Assembly: GCA_945827635.1 (NCBI GenBank)
Contig: CALZOG010000004.1
Coordinates: 1-45,784 of the forward strand
DNA from: an uncultured Bacteroidales bacterium
Lineage (GTDB): Bacteria; Bacteroidota; Bacteroidia; Bacteroidales; Paludibacteraceae
DNA length: 45,784 nt
Reading direction: 5' to 3'
Made by a program: the position numbers and the translations under genes. Below the pieces are notes generated by a model. The model saw nothing but the letters and a program-made list of their open reading frames with translations. It did no database searches and had not been told where the DNA came from. Positions 1 through 7,685 of this stretch are shown piece by piece (position 1 is the first letter of the stretch; each line of letters begins with the position of its first letter).

Positions 1-316
1 CCGGGGGTAACGGCTCGTCATCACCTATCACAGGCTCTTGGTATATATAACGTAAGTAAAAATCCCATTCGTTGTAATAGTATTCCCCGATTGTATCTTT
101 GAGTTCTGAAAAACGTTCGGAGGTTAGAACGTCCCAATAATAGTACCTGTCATCATATACAGGTTTGACCTTAATGCTTACTTGCCGGTCCTGGATGTTG
201 CAAACGGTAATACTAAAGTCGGCATCTTTATAATTTTGCGGCGAGTTGCAACCGGCAGTTAGAGCGCCCAATACGCTCACCCCTAAGATTAGCAATAAAT
301 TAAAGTGTTTTTTCAT
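1..316 (-). CDS. Putative lipoprotein, 3' part outside window
   Basis: Reading leftward from the ATG at 316-314, 105 codons are open to the window edge, so the gene is partial. The N-terminus (MKKHFNLLLILGVSVLGALT) is a signal peptide followed by a lipobox LTAGC with the lipidated Cys at residue 23, so the product should be an exported lipoprotein. The visible mature part is rich in Tyr, Asp and Glu (for example DDRYYYWDV and GEYYYNEWDFYLRY). I do not recognise the family and assign no function. No clear TAnnTTTG promoter was found directly upstream; the nearest match (345-352) has a mismatch. Confidence 0.75.
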   Translation of the reverse strand, partial: MKKHFNLLLILGVSVLGALTAGCNSPQNYKDADFSITVCNIQDRQVSIKVKPVYDDRYYYWDVLTSERFSELKDTIGEYYYNEWDFYLRYIYQEPVIGDDEPLPP

Positions 317-391
317 ATAATCAGAGAGTTTTGTAAATATTTTTCAAAATCATAGGATATATACTATGTATATATAGGGTGCACCAGGATG

Positions 392-497
392 CGATAAAGG
401 GTCGATAAAGGCCCGAAAACGGCCCGATAAAGGGTCGATTATCCTGCACGATTTCGGGCGAAGATATGTGCGTTACGGGCGAAGATATGTGCGTTAC
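392..497. repeat. Direct repeats upstream of the lipoprotein gene
   Basis: Two repeat types lie side by side between two leftward genes. At 392-440 the motif CGATAAAGG(G/C)(T/C)CG recurs three times (392, 403, 425). At 456-497 a 21-base unit beginning GGGCGAAGATATGTGCG is repeated twice without a mismatch, followed by the first bases of a third copy. A small palindrome TATATACTATGTATATA lies just to the left (about 359-376). No gene was seen in 317-530. Confidence 0.7.
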
Positions 498-530
498 GGG
501 CGGAAACCTATGCCGACACGCTTTGTGGTG

Positions 531-836
531 TCAGAACTCATAATCCACTGCGGCACGTGCAGTGCGGCACTTGGCGATATAGGCTGCTACCTTCAGGTGC
601 TCGGGGTGGTTCTGGTAGGTATCGAGGTCCGCCCAGGTGTCGAACTCACACTCGAGGCAGATGTCGTAGTCGGTTTTTGTGGCGTTGGGGATATTGATGC
701 CGACCTTTTCCGAACGCAGCACAGGCACTTTATCAAGCAGGGAGAGCAGTCCCTGCTTGATGATCTGTGCGTTTTCGAGTTTGGTTTTTCCTTCAGCCAT
801 ATCGGCGAGGCGGAAGAATACAACGTGCTTTACCAT
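531..836 (-). CDS. Dabb (stress-responsive alpha/beta barrel) domain protein
   Basis: 101 residues beginning MVKHVVFFRLAD. The pattern of an N-terminal strand with His followed by Phe, a Leu-rich helix (ENAQIIKQGLLSLLDKV), and the end motif TYQNHPEHLKVAAYI matches the small dimeric Dabb ferredoxin-fold family. Members of this family are often annotated as stress-responsive or of unknown enzymatic role. I chose the ATG at 836 and not one at 905, because residues before it read through the end of the preceding gene and do not fit the family. The ATG overlaps the stop of the upstream pepO-like gene by 7 bases, so the two are very probably co-transcribed and translationally coupled. Confidence 0.85.
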   Translation of the reverse strand: MVKHVVFFRLADMAEGKTKLENAQIIKQGLLSLLDKVPVLRSEKVGINIPNATKTDYDICLECEFDTWADLDTYQNHPEHLKVAAYIAKCRTARAAVDYEF

Positions 837-2845
837 ATATGTACGCGGTTTTCGGGCGCGACGTATAGAGGGCTCTCCTCGGTAACGTTCCATGCCTCGT
901 ACCATGCGGCAATGTGCGGCAGTGCTCCGTTGACACGCCAGCGGCCGAGGGAGTGCGGGTCAGACTTCGTGCGGTTGAGGATCTCCTCGGGCCGGATGTT
1001 TCCTGCCCATACATTGGCATACGCGAGGAAGAACCGCTGCTCTGGCGTGAAGCCGTCCACCGTGCCGAGACGTTCGGCTTCGGGTTTAGCGTTTTCGTTG
1101 TTCTTGAACGCCTGGAAAGATATCTGCAGTCCGCCGTGGTCGGCAATGTTCTCACCGAGTGTGAAGGCACCGTTGGCGTGTACGCCGGGAGCAACCTCTA
1201 TGCCGTTGAAGTAGTTCTCCATAACTTTGGTGCGTGCGTCGAAGTTGGCTTTATCTTCTTCGGTCCACCAGTTGAGCATATTGCCGTCCTTGTCGAAGAG
1301 GCAGCCCTGATCGTCGAAGCCGTGAGTCATCTCGTGGCCGATCACCACGCCGATAGCACCGTAGTTGAACGCATCGTCTGCACTCATGTCGAAGAACGGG
1401 TACTGGAGAATACCTGCAGGGAAGCAGATCTCGTTGCTGGAGGGGTTGTAGTAGGCATTAACGGTTTGAGGTGTCATGTACCATTTTTTCTTGTCCACAG
1501 GTTTGCCGAGGAACGATAGCGAGTATGCCTGCTCGAACTTGGCTGCACGCTGCAGGTTGGCATAATAGGTGTCCGTGGCATCGATGTTCAGGTCGGTGTA
1601 ATCGCGCCACTCGTCGGGGTAACCGATCTTAATGGTGATAGCATTGAGTTTCTCGGTAGCTTTGGCTTTCGTTTCATCGCTCATCCAATCGAGCGCCTGA
1701 ATACGTTGCCCGAGCGAGGTTTGCAGGTTGTGGACGAGATTGAGCATACGCTGCTTATTCTCCTCGGGGAAATACTTCTTGACATACATCTGTCCGACAG
1801 CCTCGCCGAGCGTGCCGTTAACGATACCCACGCCACGTTTCCACAGCGGTGAGGGCTCTTCGCGGCCGGAGAGTACCTTGCCGTAGAAGTTGAAAGACTC
1901 CATGTAGATCTCGTCGGTTAGATAGGAAGCGGCTCCGTCCAGCACCTGCCAGGTGAAGAGAGTCTTGATATCCTCAAGGGGTTCTTCGGCAAGGAGTTTG
2001 CCAACCTCCTGGAGGTGAGCAATCTGACCGATGTTTACGCTATCGAGTTGTACGCCGAGTGCGGCGAAGAACTCCGCCCAGTTGATCTGCGGCACGAGTG
2101 CCTGCAGGTCGGCGACGGACATCTTGTTGTAGTTGGCAACAGGGTCACGCAGTTCGACATTGTTCTTGGCGGCTTGAGCCAGACGCGTCTCGAGACGCAG
2201 CACTGTTTGTGCGGCTTTGTCTGCTTCAGGCTGACCGAAGAGGTTGAACATGTTCGTGATGTACTGCACGTACTTGGCGCGGATATCCAGCGTGTGCTCG
2301 TCCTGGTCGGTGTAATACTCCTTCTCGCCCAGCGCGAAGCCAGCCTGGTACTCGTTCATGATGTTCATGCTGGAGTTGAGTGCGTCGGCATCGACGTACA
2401 TGGCAAAGAGTCCGTACTCCATAGCTGCGCCGAGGAGTTTGGAAAATTCGTCACGCGATTGGATAGCCTGAATCTCTGCAAGGGTGTTCTGCACAGGTGC
2501 TATCCCTTCCTGATTGCGTCGTGCGGTATCGAGGCACTGGTTGTAGATGTCGCCTATCTTCTGCTCGACCGAGCCCTGCTTGTGCTGCTTGGCGGCTATG
2601 TCCTGAATGAGTCCGTTGACCTGCTCGAGGTTGTTCAGAGCCAGTTTGTCGAACGAGCCGAAGCGCGAATACTCCGGTGTCAGGGGATTAGCAGCCATCC
2701 ATCCGCCGCAAGCGTACTGGTAGAAATCGTTCTGCGGCACGGCGGTGGTGTCGAGGTTACTCAAGGGAATACCGGTTGTTTGCTTCTGACCGGTGCAAGC
2801 TGTCATTACTGCTGCCATGGCAATAATAGGAATTAGTTTTTTCAT
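830..2845 (-). CDS. pepO: M13 family zinc metallopeptidase (PepO/neprilysin-like lipoprotein)
   Basis: 671 residues, the normal length for the family. The N-terminus MKKLIPIIAMAAVMTAC is a lipoprotein signal with Cys17. The catalytic set is complete: NAYY at 463-466, zinc motif HEMTH at 504-508, and the third ligand motif ENIAD at 565-569, followed by the conserved C-terminal region ending in a Trp. M13 enzymes are endopeptidases that cut short peptides; this one should act in the periplasm or at the cell surface. The gene is first in a two-gene leftward unit with the Dabb protein and has its own promoter at 2903-2933. Confidence 0.95.
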   Translation of the reverse strand: MKKLIPIIAMAAVMTACTGQKQTTGIPLSNLDTTAVPQNDFYQYACGGWMAANPLTPEYSRFGSFDKLALNNLEQVNGLIQDIAAKQHKQGSVEQKIGDIYNQCLDTARRNQEGIAPVQNTLAEIQAIQSRDEFSKLLGAAMEYGLFAMYVDADALNSSMNIMNEYQAGFALGEKEYYTDQDEHTLDIRAKYVQYITNMFNLFGQPEADKAAQTVLRLETRLAQAAKNNVELRDPVANYNKMSVADLQALVPQINWAEFFAALGVQLDSVNIGQIAHLQEVGKLLAEEPLEDIKTLFTWQVLDGAASYLTDEIYMESFNFYGKVLSGREEPSPLWKRGVGIVNGTLGEAVGQMYVKKYFPEENKQRMLNLVHNLQTSLGQRIQALDWMSDETKAKATEKLNAITIKIGYPDEWRDYTDLNIDATDTYYANLQRAAKFEQAYSLSFLGKPVDKKKWYMTPQTVNAYYNPSSNEICFPAGILQYPFFDMSADDAFNYGAIGVVIGHEMTHGFDDQGCLFDKDGNMLNWWTEEDKANFDARTKVMENYFNGIEVAPGVHANGAFTLGENIADHGGLQISFQAFKNNENAKPEAERLGTVDGFTPEQRFFLAYANVWAGNIRPEEILNRTKSDPHSLGRWRVNGALPHIAAWYEAWNVTEESPLYVAPENRVHIW

Positions 2846-2902
2846 ATATGTTGTTTGTTTTGTATTTTGTGCTCTTGACTGTTGCGATCATGCAAAAGCA
2901 CG

Positions 2903-2933
2903 CAAAGATACAAAAAAATAATGGTATTTGCAA
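2903..2933 (-). promoter_or_regulatory. Bacteroidota-type promoter of pepO
   Basis: On the minus strand TTG (2933-2931), 20 bases, then TATCTTTG (2910-2903). This fits the -33/-7 consensus of the phylum and lies 58 bases ahead of the pepO start. Confidence 0.7.
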
Positions 2934-2992
2934 ATCGTGGCGGTGCTTTTTTCTCAAAATCACAGATTTTGTGAATACTTTTTTCTCTAAAC

Positions 2993-3023
2993 TTGCAAAT
3001 GTGTATTATTTTTTGTACCTTTG
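2993..3023 (+). promoter_or_regulatory. Bacteroidota-type promoter of rlmI
   Basis: TTG (2993-2995), 20 bases, TACCTTTG (3016-3023). It drives the rightward methyltransferase gene, leaving a leader of about 85 bases that is filled with short repeats. Confidence 0.7.
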
Positions 3024-3034
3024 TGCAGTAGATT

Positions 3035-3109
3035 AGTCGAAAGACGAAAGACCGCTGACGCTCAAAGACGAAAGCCGAGTTACAAATTACCAATCACAAA
3101 ATAGAAATT
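3035..3109. repeat. Short dispersed repeats in the rlmI leader
   Basis: From 3035 the sequence reads AGTCGAA, AGACGAA, AGACCGC, TGACGCT, i.e. two AGTCGAA-type heptads running into the AGACCGC-TGACGCT motif of the 23-base family found at 16752, 24517 and 36038. At 3082-3109 four further heptads follow in phase (ACAAATT, ACCAATC, ACAAAAT, AGAAATT), ending two bases before the rlmI ATG. These may be junk expansions or leader elements; the sequence alone does not decide. Confidence 0.6.
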
Positions 3110-3111
3110 TT

Positions 3112-4347
3112 ATGACCATAATCGCTCTCAAGCCTCATAAGGAGGAGTCTGTTCTCCGCTTTCATCCGTGGGTGTTCAGCGGTGCTATAGCACGTGTTAC
3201 GTTGGATGCCGATCATCGTTCGCCGGTGCCTGACGAGGGCGAGTTGGTTTGCGTGGTGGGCGCCAACGGTCAGGTGCTGGGTGTCGGTCACTGGCAGGTA
3301 GGCTCGATAGCCGTACGTCTGCTGGCGTTCGGTGTGGATAGCCTGCCCGAGCACTTCTGGCAGGAGCGTATAGCCGCTGCGTATGCCATGCGCCGGAGTA
3401 TAGGTCTGATCAGCGAGAATAACAATACCTACCGTCTCGTTCACGGCGAGGGTGACCGGCTGCCCGGACTGATAGTGGATATCTACGGCGATACCGCCGT
3501 TGTTCAGGCGCACTCGGTAGGGATACACCTGTGCCGCAAGGATATAGCCGAGGCTATTGTAGCAACGGTGAAAGAAGTGAAGGGAGTGTACTACAAATCC
3601 GACGATACGCTGCCCTTCAAGGCATCTATAGAAGGAGAAAAGACCGGTTGGCTGGTTGGCGGCGATCAGCAGCCGGCAGAGTACTGGGCAAAGGAGAACG
3701 GCCTGGAGGTTCGCATCGATTGGCTGAACGGGCAGAAGACAGGATTCTTTATCGACCAGCGCGAGAACCGCGCCCTGGTGGAGCGTTACGCCCGAGGCAA
3801 GGATGTGCTGAACATGTTCTGCTACACGGGCGGATTCTCGCTGTACGCACTGCGTGGCGGGGCGCGCACGGTGCACTCGGTGGACGTGAGTCAGAAAGCC
3901 ATCGACCTGGTTAACGCCAATGTGGCGCGGAACTTCCCGGGTTGTACGACCCACAAAGCCGTGACAGCCGACGCGTTCGACTACCTGAGTGCTGTGACAA
4001 ATGGGAAAAGCGTAAATGACCAAATAGTAAACGGCTTCGACCTGATCATTCTCGACCCGCCGGCGTTCGCCAAGCACCGCGATGCCGTAAAGAACGCTTT
4101 GCGCGGCTATCAGCGGATCAACGCCAAGGCGATAGAGATGATTCGTCCGGGAGGCATACTGTTCACGTTCAGTTGCTCGCAGGCGGTGGACAAAGAGGCG
4201 TTCCGTCTGGCGGTGTTCAGTGCTGCGGCGCAGACCGGCAGACATGTGCGTATCCTGCACCAACTGCACCAGCCGCAGGATCACCCGATCAACATCTACC
4301 ACCCCGAGGGCGAGTACTTGAAAGGCCTGGTGCTCTATGTGGAATAA
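3112..4347 (+). CDS. rlmI: Class I SAM-dependent 23S rRNA (cytosine-C5) methyltransferase, RlmI-like
   Basis: 411 residues. An N-terminal PUA-like RNA-binding domain (about 1-80) is followed by a Rossmann methyltransferase domain. Visible motifs: the RlmI/RlmK signature GQKTGFFIDQREN (207-219), SAM-binding motif I FCYTGGFS (236-243), LDPPAFAKH (314-322) and FSCSQ (353-357) with the likely catalytic Cys355. Family members make m5C in 23S rRNA (position 1962 in E. coli). Between the acidic motif and LDPPAF there is a small low-complexity insertion (about 296-308, NGKSVNDQIVNG) encoded by AT-rich AAATG-like repeats. A hairpin terminator follows directly. Confidence 0.92.
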   Translation: MTIIALKPHKEESVLRFHPWVFSGAIARVTLDADHRSPVPDEGELVCVVGANGQVLGVGHWQVGSIAVRLLAFGVDSLPEHFWQERIAAAYAMRRSIGLISENNNTYRLVHGEGDRLPGLIVDIYGDTAVVQAHSVGIHLCRKDIAEAIVATVKEVKGVYYKSDDTLPFKASIEGEKTGWLVGGDQQPAEYWAKENGLEVRIDWLNGQKTGFFIDQRENRALVERYARGKDVLNMFCYTGGFSLYALRGGARTVHSVDVSQKAIDLVNANVARNFPGCTTHKAVTADAFDYLSAVTNGKSVNDQIVNGFDLIILDPPAFAKHRDAVKNALRGYQRINAKAIEMIRPGGILFTFSCSQAVDKEAFRLAVFSAAAQTGRHVRILHQLHQPQDHPINIYHPEGEYLKGLVLYVE

Positions 4348-4350
4348 ATG

Positions 4351-4373
4351 AAGGCAGCCTATTGGCTGCCTTT
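4351..4373. terminator. Bidirectional hairpin between rlmI and cobB
   Basis: AAGGCAGCC (4351-4359), loop TATT, GGCTGCCTT (4364-4372), then T. The A/T flanks on both sides suit termination of both converging genes. Confidence 0.75.
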
Positions 4374-4374
4374 G

Positions 4375-5073
4375 TTATGCGTATCGGCTGATGAGTTGCT
4401 CAACTACTTTCGGCACGCCGGTAGTGGCAGGTTCGCGTATGAGTTGTACGCGTGAGGCGTACGCACCTAACTGCGGGTCGCCGGGATCCACCATGATAAT
4501 CTGTGCGTGCTCGGGCGCGTAGTGCAGCAGCGAGGCGGCAGGATAGACGTTCAGCGATGTGCCTACCACCACCAGTATATCCGCCGTGGCGGCAATGTTA
4601 CACGCCTCGGTGAAGTAGGGTACACCTTCGCCGAAGAACACGATGTACGGCCTGAGCAGACTGCCGTTGGGGTGACGGTCGCCGTAGTGCTGCTCCCAGC
4701 CCTCGATAGGCACCGTAGCCAGTTCGTCGTTCTCAGCACGCAGTTTGCGAATCTCGCCGTGCAGATGGACTACGTCTTTTGCTCCAGCGCGCTCGTGCAG
4801 GTCGTCAATGTTCTGGGTGATGATCTTCGTGCCTGGTATAGCCTGCTGCAGGCGTGCTATAGCCTCGTGGGCGGCGTTGGACCGGGCGTTGAGTACATCG
4901 CGGCGGCGTGCGTTGTAAAAGTCCACACACAACTGCGGATTTCTGAGCCACGCCTCGTGCGTGCACACGTCCTCGATGCGGTACTTCTCCCACAACCCGT
5001 CGGAGTCGCGGAACGTGCCCAGACCGCTCTCTGCAGATACACCGGCACCTGTGAATACAACAATTTTCTTCAT
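4375..5073 (-). CDS. cobB: SIR2-family NAD-dependent deacylase (sirtuin, zinc-free)
   Basis: 232 residues. The NAD-binding motifs are complete: GAGVSAESGLGTFR (9-22), QNID (87-90), the catalytic His of HLHGE (His105), and GTSLNVYPAASL near the C-terminus. Tyr53 and Arg56 in DFYNAR match the YxxR signature of class III sirtuins that prefer acidic acyl groups such as succinyl-lysine. The two CxxC pairs that normally hold structural zinc are absent between 105 and 150. Zinc-free sirtuins of this kind are known in Bacteroidota. It removes acyl groups from protein lysines in the cytoplasm. It follows pnp on the same strand, separated by a long hairpin. Confidence 0.9.
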   Translation of the reverse strand: MKKIVVFTGAGVSAESGLGTFRDSDGLWEKYRIEDVCTHEAWLRNPQLCVDFYNARRRDVLNARSNAAHEAIARLQQAIPGTKIITQNIDDLHERAGAKDVVHLHGEIRKLRAENDELATVPIEGWEQHYGDRHPNGSLLRPYIVFFGEGVPYFTEACNIAATADILVVVGTSLNVYPAASLLHYAPEHAQIIMVDPGDPQLGAYASRVQLIREPATTGVPKVVEQLISRYA

Positions 5074-5088
5074 GGTTCTATCAATTTA

Positions 5089-5131
5089 TTAACCGCCTTG
5101 CTCCGGCGTGTGCCGAAAGCAAAGCGGTTAA
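5089..5131. other. Long imperfect hairpin between pnp and cobB
   Basis: Stem TTAACCGC / GCGGTTAA (5089-5096 with 5124-5131), continuing TTGCT / AGCAA (5098-5102 with 5118-5122) and CGGC / GCCG (5104-5107 with 5112-5115) around a GTGT loop, with only single mismatches. It is not followed by a T-run on either strand, so an RNA-stability or processing element is more likely than a classical terminator. Confidence 0.6.
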
Positions 5132-5145
5132 GTCAGTTGGTTCGA

Positions 5146-7458
5146 TTAGTGACGTCTGTCGAGGCGTGCTCCATCGCTGTTGCTGAACCTGCCGGCGGGT
5201 TCGCCGTTGCGCTCGGGACGTGGTCCGCGACGTTCCGGACGGGGACCACGGTCGCCACGCTCAGGACGTTCGCCACGTGGCGCGCGTGCGGGGCGTTCGG
5301 GCTCAACGTAGTCGGCAGGTTTATCCTTCAGTGCCTTGGCGCTCAGGCGGAACTTGCCGGTCTTGGGATCGATCTCCAGCAGTTTGATCATGATCTTGTC
5401 ACCCTCCTGGATACCTGTCTCCTCCATGGTCTCGTAGCGTTTCCAATCGATCTCGCTGATATGCAGCAGACCTTCCTTACCCGGCATAAACTCCACGAAG
5501 CAGCCGTACGGCATAAGGCTCTTGACGGTAGCCTCGTATGTTTCGCCAACCTCGGGCAGAGCCACGATGGCTTTGATCTTGGCTATAGCTGCGTCCATCG
5601 ACTCTTTGTTGTTCGATGCAACCTCTACCTTGCCACCGCGCTCGTCCTCGTCGATGCTAACTACGGCACCGGTCTCAGCCTGTATACCCTGGATGATCTT
5701 TCCGCCCGGGCCAATCACGGCACCGATCAGGTCTTTCGGGATATAGAAGCTGGTGATACGCGGAGCGTGCGGTTTGATGTCGGCACGCGGTTCGGGCATT
5801 GTCTCAAGTATCTTATCAAGAATGTACATACGCGCCTGGTGTGCCTGCGCGAGAGCGTTCTCCAGAATCTCGTAGCTCAGGCCATCGACCTTGATATCCA
5901 TCTGGCAGGCTGTCAAACCGTCGCGTGTACCGGTAGTCTTGAAGTCCATATCACCCAGGTGATCCTCGTCGCCGAGAATGTCACTCAGGATAGCGTAGTT
6001 CGTACCTTTGTTCTCGGAGATCAGACCCATAGCTATACCGCTTACGGGTTTCTTGATAGGTACGCCTGCGTCCATCAGCGCGAGCGTGCCTGCGCATACG
6101 GTAGCCATCGAGCTTGAGCCGTTCGACTCCAGGATATCCGAAACGACGCGTACGCTGTACGGGAAATCCTCGGGGATCATGTTCTTCAGTGCGCGGCAAG
6201 CCAAGTTGCCGTGACCTATCTCACGACGTCCTACGCCGCGTTGTGCTTTGGCTTCGCCGGTAGCAAACGGCGGGAAGTTATAGTGGAGCAGGAAGCGGTC
6301 GGAGCCCTGGATGAGTGCTTCATCGATGATCTTCTCGTCACGCTTCGTGCCGAGTGTGACGGTCGAGAGCGATTGTGTCTCACCGCGGGTGAAGATCGAT
6401 GAACCGTGAGGTCCGGGCAGCGGGCTGACCTCGCACCAGATCGGACGAATCTCGGTTGTTGTACGTCCGTCCAGACGCTTGCCTTCGTCGAGCACGGCGC
6501 GACGCATAGCTTCCTTCTCTACATCGTGGTAGTAGCGGTCAACCATAGCGGCTACGTCGTCCACCTCGATGCCGAGAGCCTCGGCACGCTGAGCCATATA
6601 CTCGGCTTTCTCGGTCTTGAAGTCTTCGCAGATCTGCGAGAACATTGCCTCGCGGTGGTGCTTGTCGGTGTCAGCGCTGGTAGCTTGTGCGTATGCGCGG
6701 GCATAACTGAAATCGTGCACTGCCTGCTTCAGCTCGTCGTCGTTCACCTCGTGGCAGTACTCGCGTTTAACCTCCTTGCCATACTCCTTCATCATCTCGA
6801 TCTGTGCCTGGCACTGGGGCTTGATAGCCTCGTGAGCGGCGCGGATAGCGTCCAGCATAACCGACTCGGGTACTTCCTTCATCTCGCCTTCAACCATCAT
6901 AATGTTGTCCAGCGTAGCGGCAACCATCAGCTCGAGGTCGGCGCGCTCGCACTGCTCGAAGGTCGGGTTGATAACAAACTCTCCGTCAACGCGTGCTACA
7001 CGTACCTCAGATATCGGTCCCTCAAACGGTATATCCGAGCACGCCAGTGCTGCCGAGGCAGCCAGGCCGGCTATCGACTCAGGCATGTCAATGCCGTCGG
7101 CCGAATAGAGGGTGACGTTTACGAACGTGTCAGCGTGATAGTTAGCGGGGAAGAGCGGACGAAGTGCACGATCGATGAGTCGTGCAATCAGGATCTCGTA
7201 GTCCGATGCTTTGCCTTCGCGGCGGGTAAATCCTCCGGGAAAACGTCCTGCGGAGGCGAACTTCTCTTTGTACTCAACCGTCAGCGGCATAAAGTCTGTG
7301 CCGGGCATAGCGTCCTTGGCGGAGCATACTGTGGCAAGGATCATGGTGTTGCCCAGGGTTGCCATCACGGCTCCGTCTGCCTGCTTGGCGAGCTTGCCGG
7401 TCTCAAGGGTGATAACTCGACCATCCGGCAGAGTAATCTCTTTTCTTACAATATTCAT
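5146..7458 (-). CDS. pnp: Polyribonucleotide nucleotidyltransferase (PNPase)
   Basis: 770 residues from the chosen ATG at 7458 ([13 protein letters not shown]...); an in-frame ATG at 7491 would add 11 residues that do not fit the family. Two RNase PH-like domains carry the phosphorolytic activity that degrades mRNA from the 3' end using phosphate. A KH domain with GxxG (IGPGGK) lies near residue 570 and an S1 domain at about 635-705. The C-terminal tail (about 715-770) is an Arg/Gly/Pro/Glu-rich disordered region with repeated RPERG-like motifs, likely for RNA or protein contacts. A promoter lies at 7593-7622. Confidence 0.95.
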   Translation of the reverse strand: MNIVRKEITLPDGRVITLETGKLAKQADGAVMATLGNTMILATVCSAKDAMPGTDFMPLTVEYKEKFASAGRFPGGFTRREGKASDYEILIARLIDRALRPLFPANYHADTFVNVTLYSADGIDMPESIAGLAASAALACSDIPFEGPISEVRVARVDGEFVINPTFEQCERADLELMVAATLDNIMMVEGEMKEVPESVMLDAIRAAHEAIKPQCQAQIEMMKEYGKEVKREYCHEVNDDELKQAVHDFSYARAYAQATSADTDKHHREAMFSQICEDFKTEKAEYMAQRAEALGIEVDDVAAMVDRYYHDVEKEAMRRAVLDEGKRLDGRTTTEIRPIWCEVSPLPGPHGSSIFTRGETQSLSTVTLGTKRDEKIIDEALIQGSDRFLLHYNFPPFATGEAKAQRGVGRREIGHGNLACRALKNMIPEDFPYSVRVVSDILESNGSSSMATVCAGTLALMDAGVPIKKPVSGIAMGLISENKGTNYAILSDILGDEDHLGDMDFKTTGTRDGLTACQMDIKVDGLSYEILENALAQAHQARMYILDKILETMPEPRADIKPHAPRITSFYIPKDLIGAVIGPGGKIIQGIQAETGAVVSIDEDERGGKVEVASNNKESMDAAIAKIKAIVALPEVGETYEATVKSLMPYGCFVEFMPGKEGLLHISEIDWKRYETMEETGIQEGDKIMIKLLEIDPKTGKFRLSAKALKDKPADYVEPERPARAPRGERPERGDRGPRPERRGPRPERNGEPAGRFSNSDGARLDRRH

Positions 7459-7592
7459 TATCTTAATCTGTTTAGGAGTGTTGCTGCTCACTCTGCCGCA
7501 CTTGCGTACAGAGAACCTGAGGCGCTCCTGAAGTTAATGCGTCGGCGGGGGTGCTGACGCGTGTTAGTAATTATTTGGACCCAAAAGTCGTA

Positions 7593-7622
7593 CAAAATTA
7601 CAAAAAAAAATAGAAAAAACAA
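7593..7622 (-). promoter_or_regulatory. Bacteroidota-type promoter of pnp
   Basis: On the minus strand TTG (7622-7620), 19 bases, TAATTTTG (7600-7593). The leader to the chosen start is about 130 bases. Confidence 0.6.
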
Positions 7623-7650
7623 AATATTCTGCACATTTTTGGCAAATTAT

Positions 7651-7681
7651 TTGCTTTTTTGAAAATAAAGTTGTACTTTTG
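7651..7681 (+). promoter_or_regulatory. Bacteroidota-type promoter, probably giving a leaderless mRNA
   Basis: TTG (7651-7653), 20 bases, TACTTTTG (7674-7681). The ATG of the next gene begins at 7686, only four bases later, so transcription should start at or next to the start codon. This also rules out the in-frame ATG at 7659, which lies inside the promoter. Confidence 0.65.
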
Positions 7682-7685
7682 CCCC

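Noticed and set aside
468..1519. Rightward open frames at 468-1214 and 914-1519
   Set aside because: They lie opposite pepO and the Dabb gene, both of which have complete family motifs.
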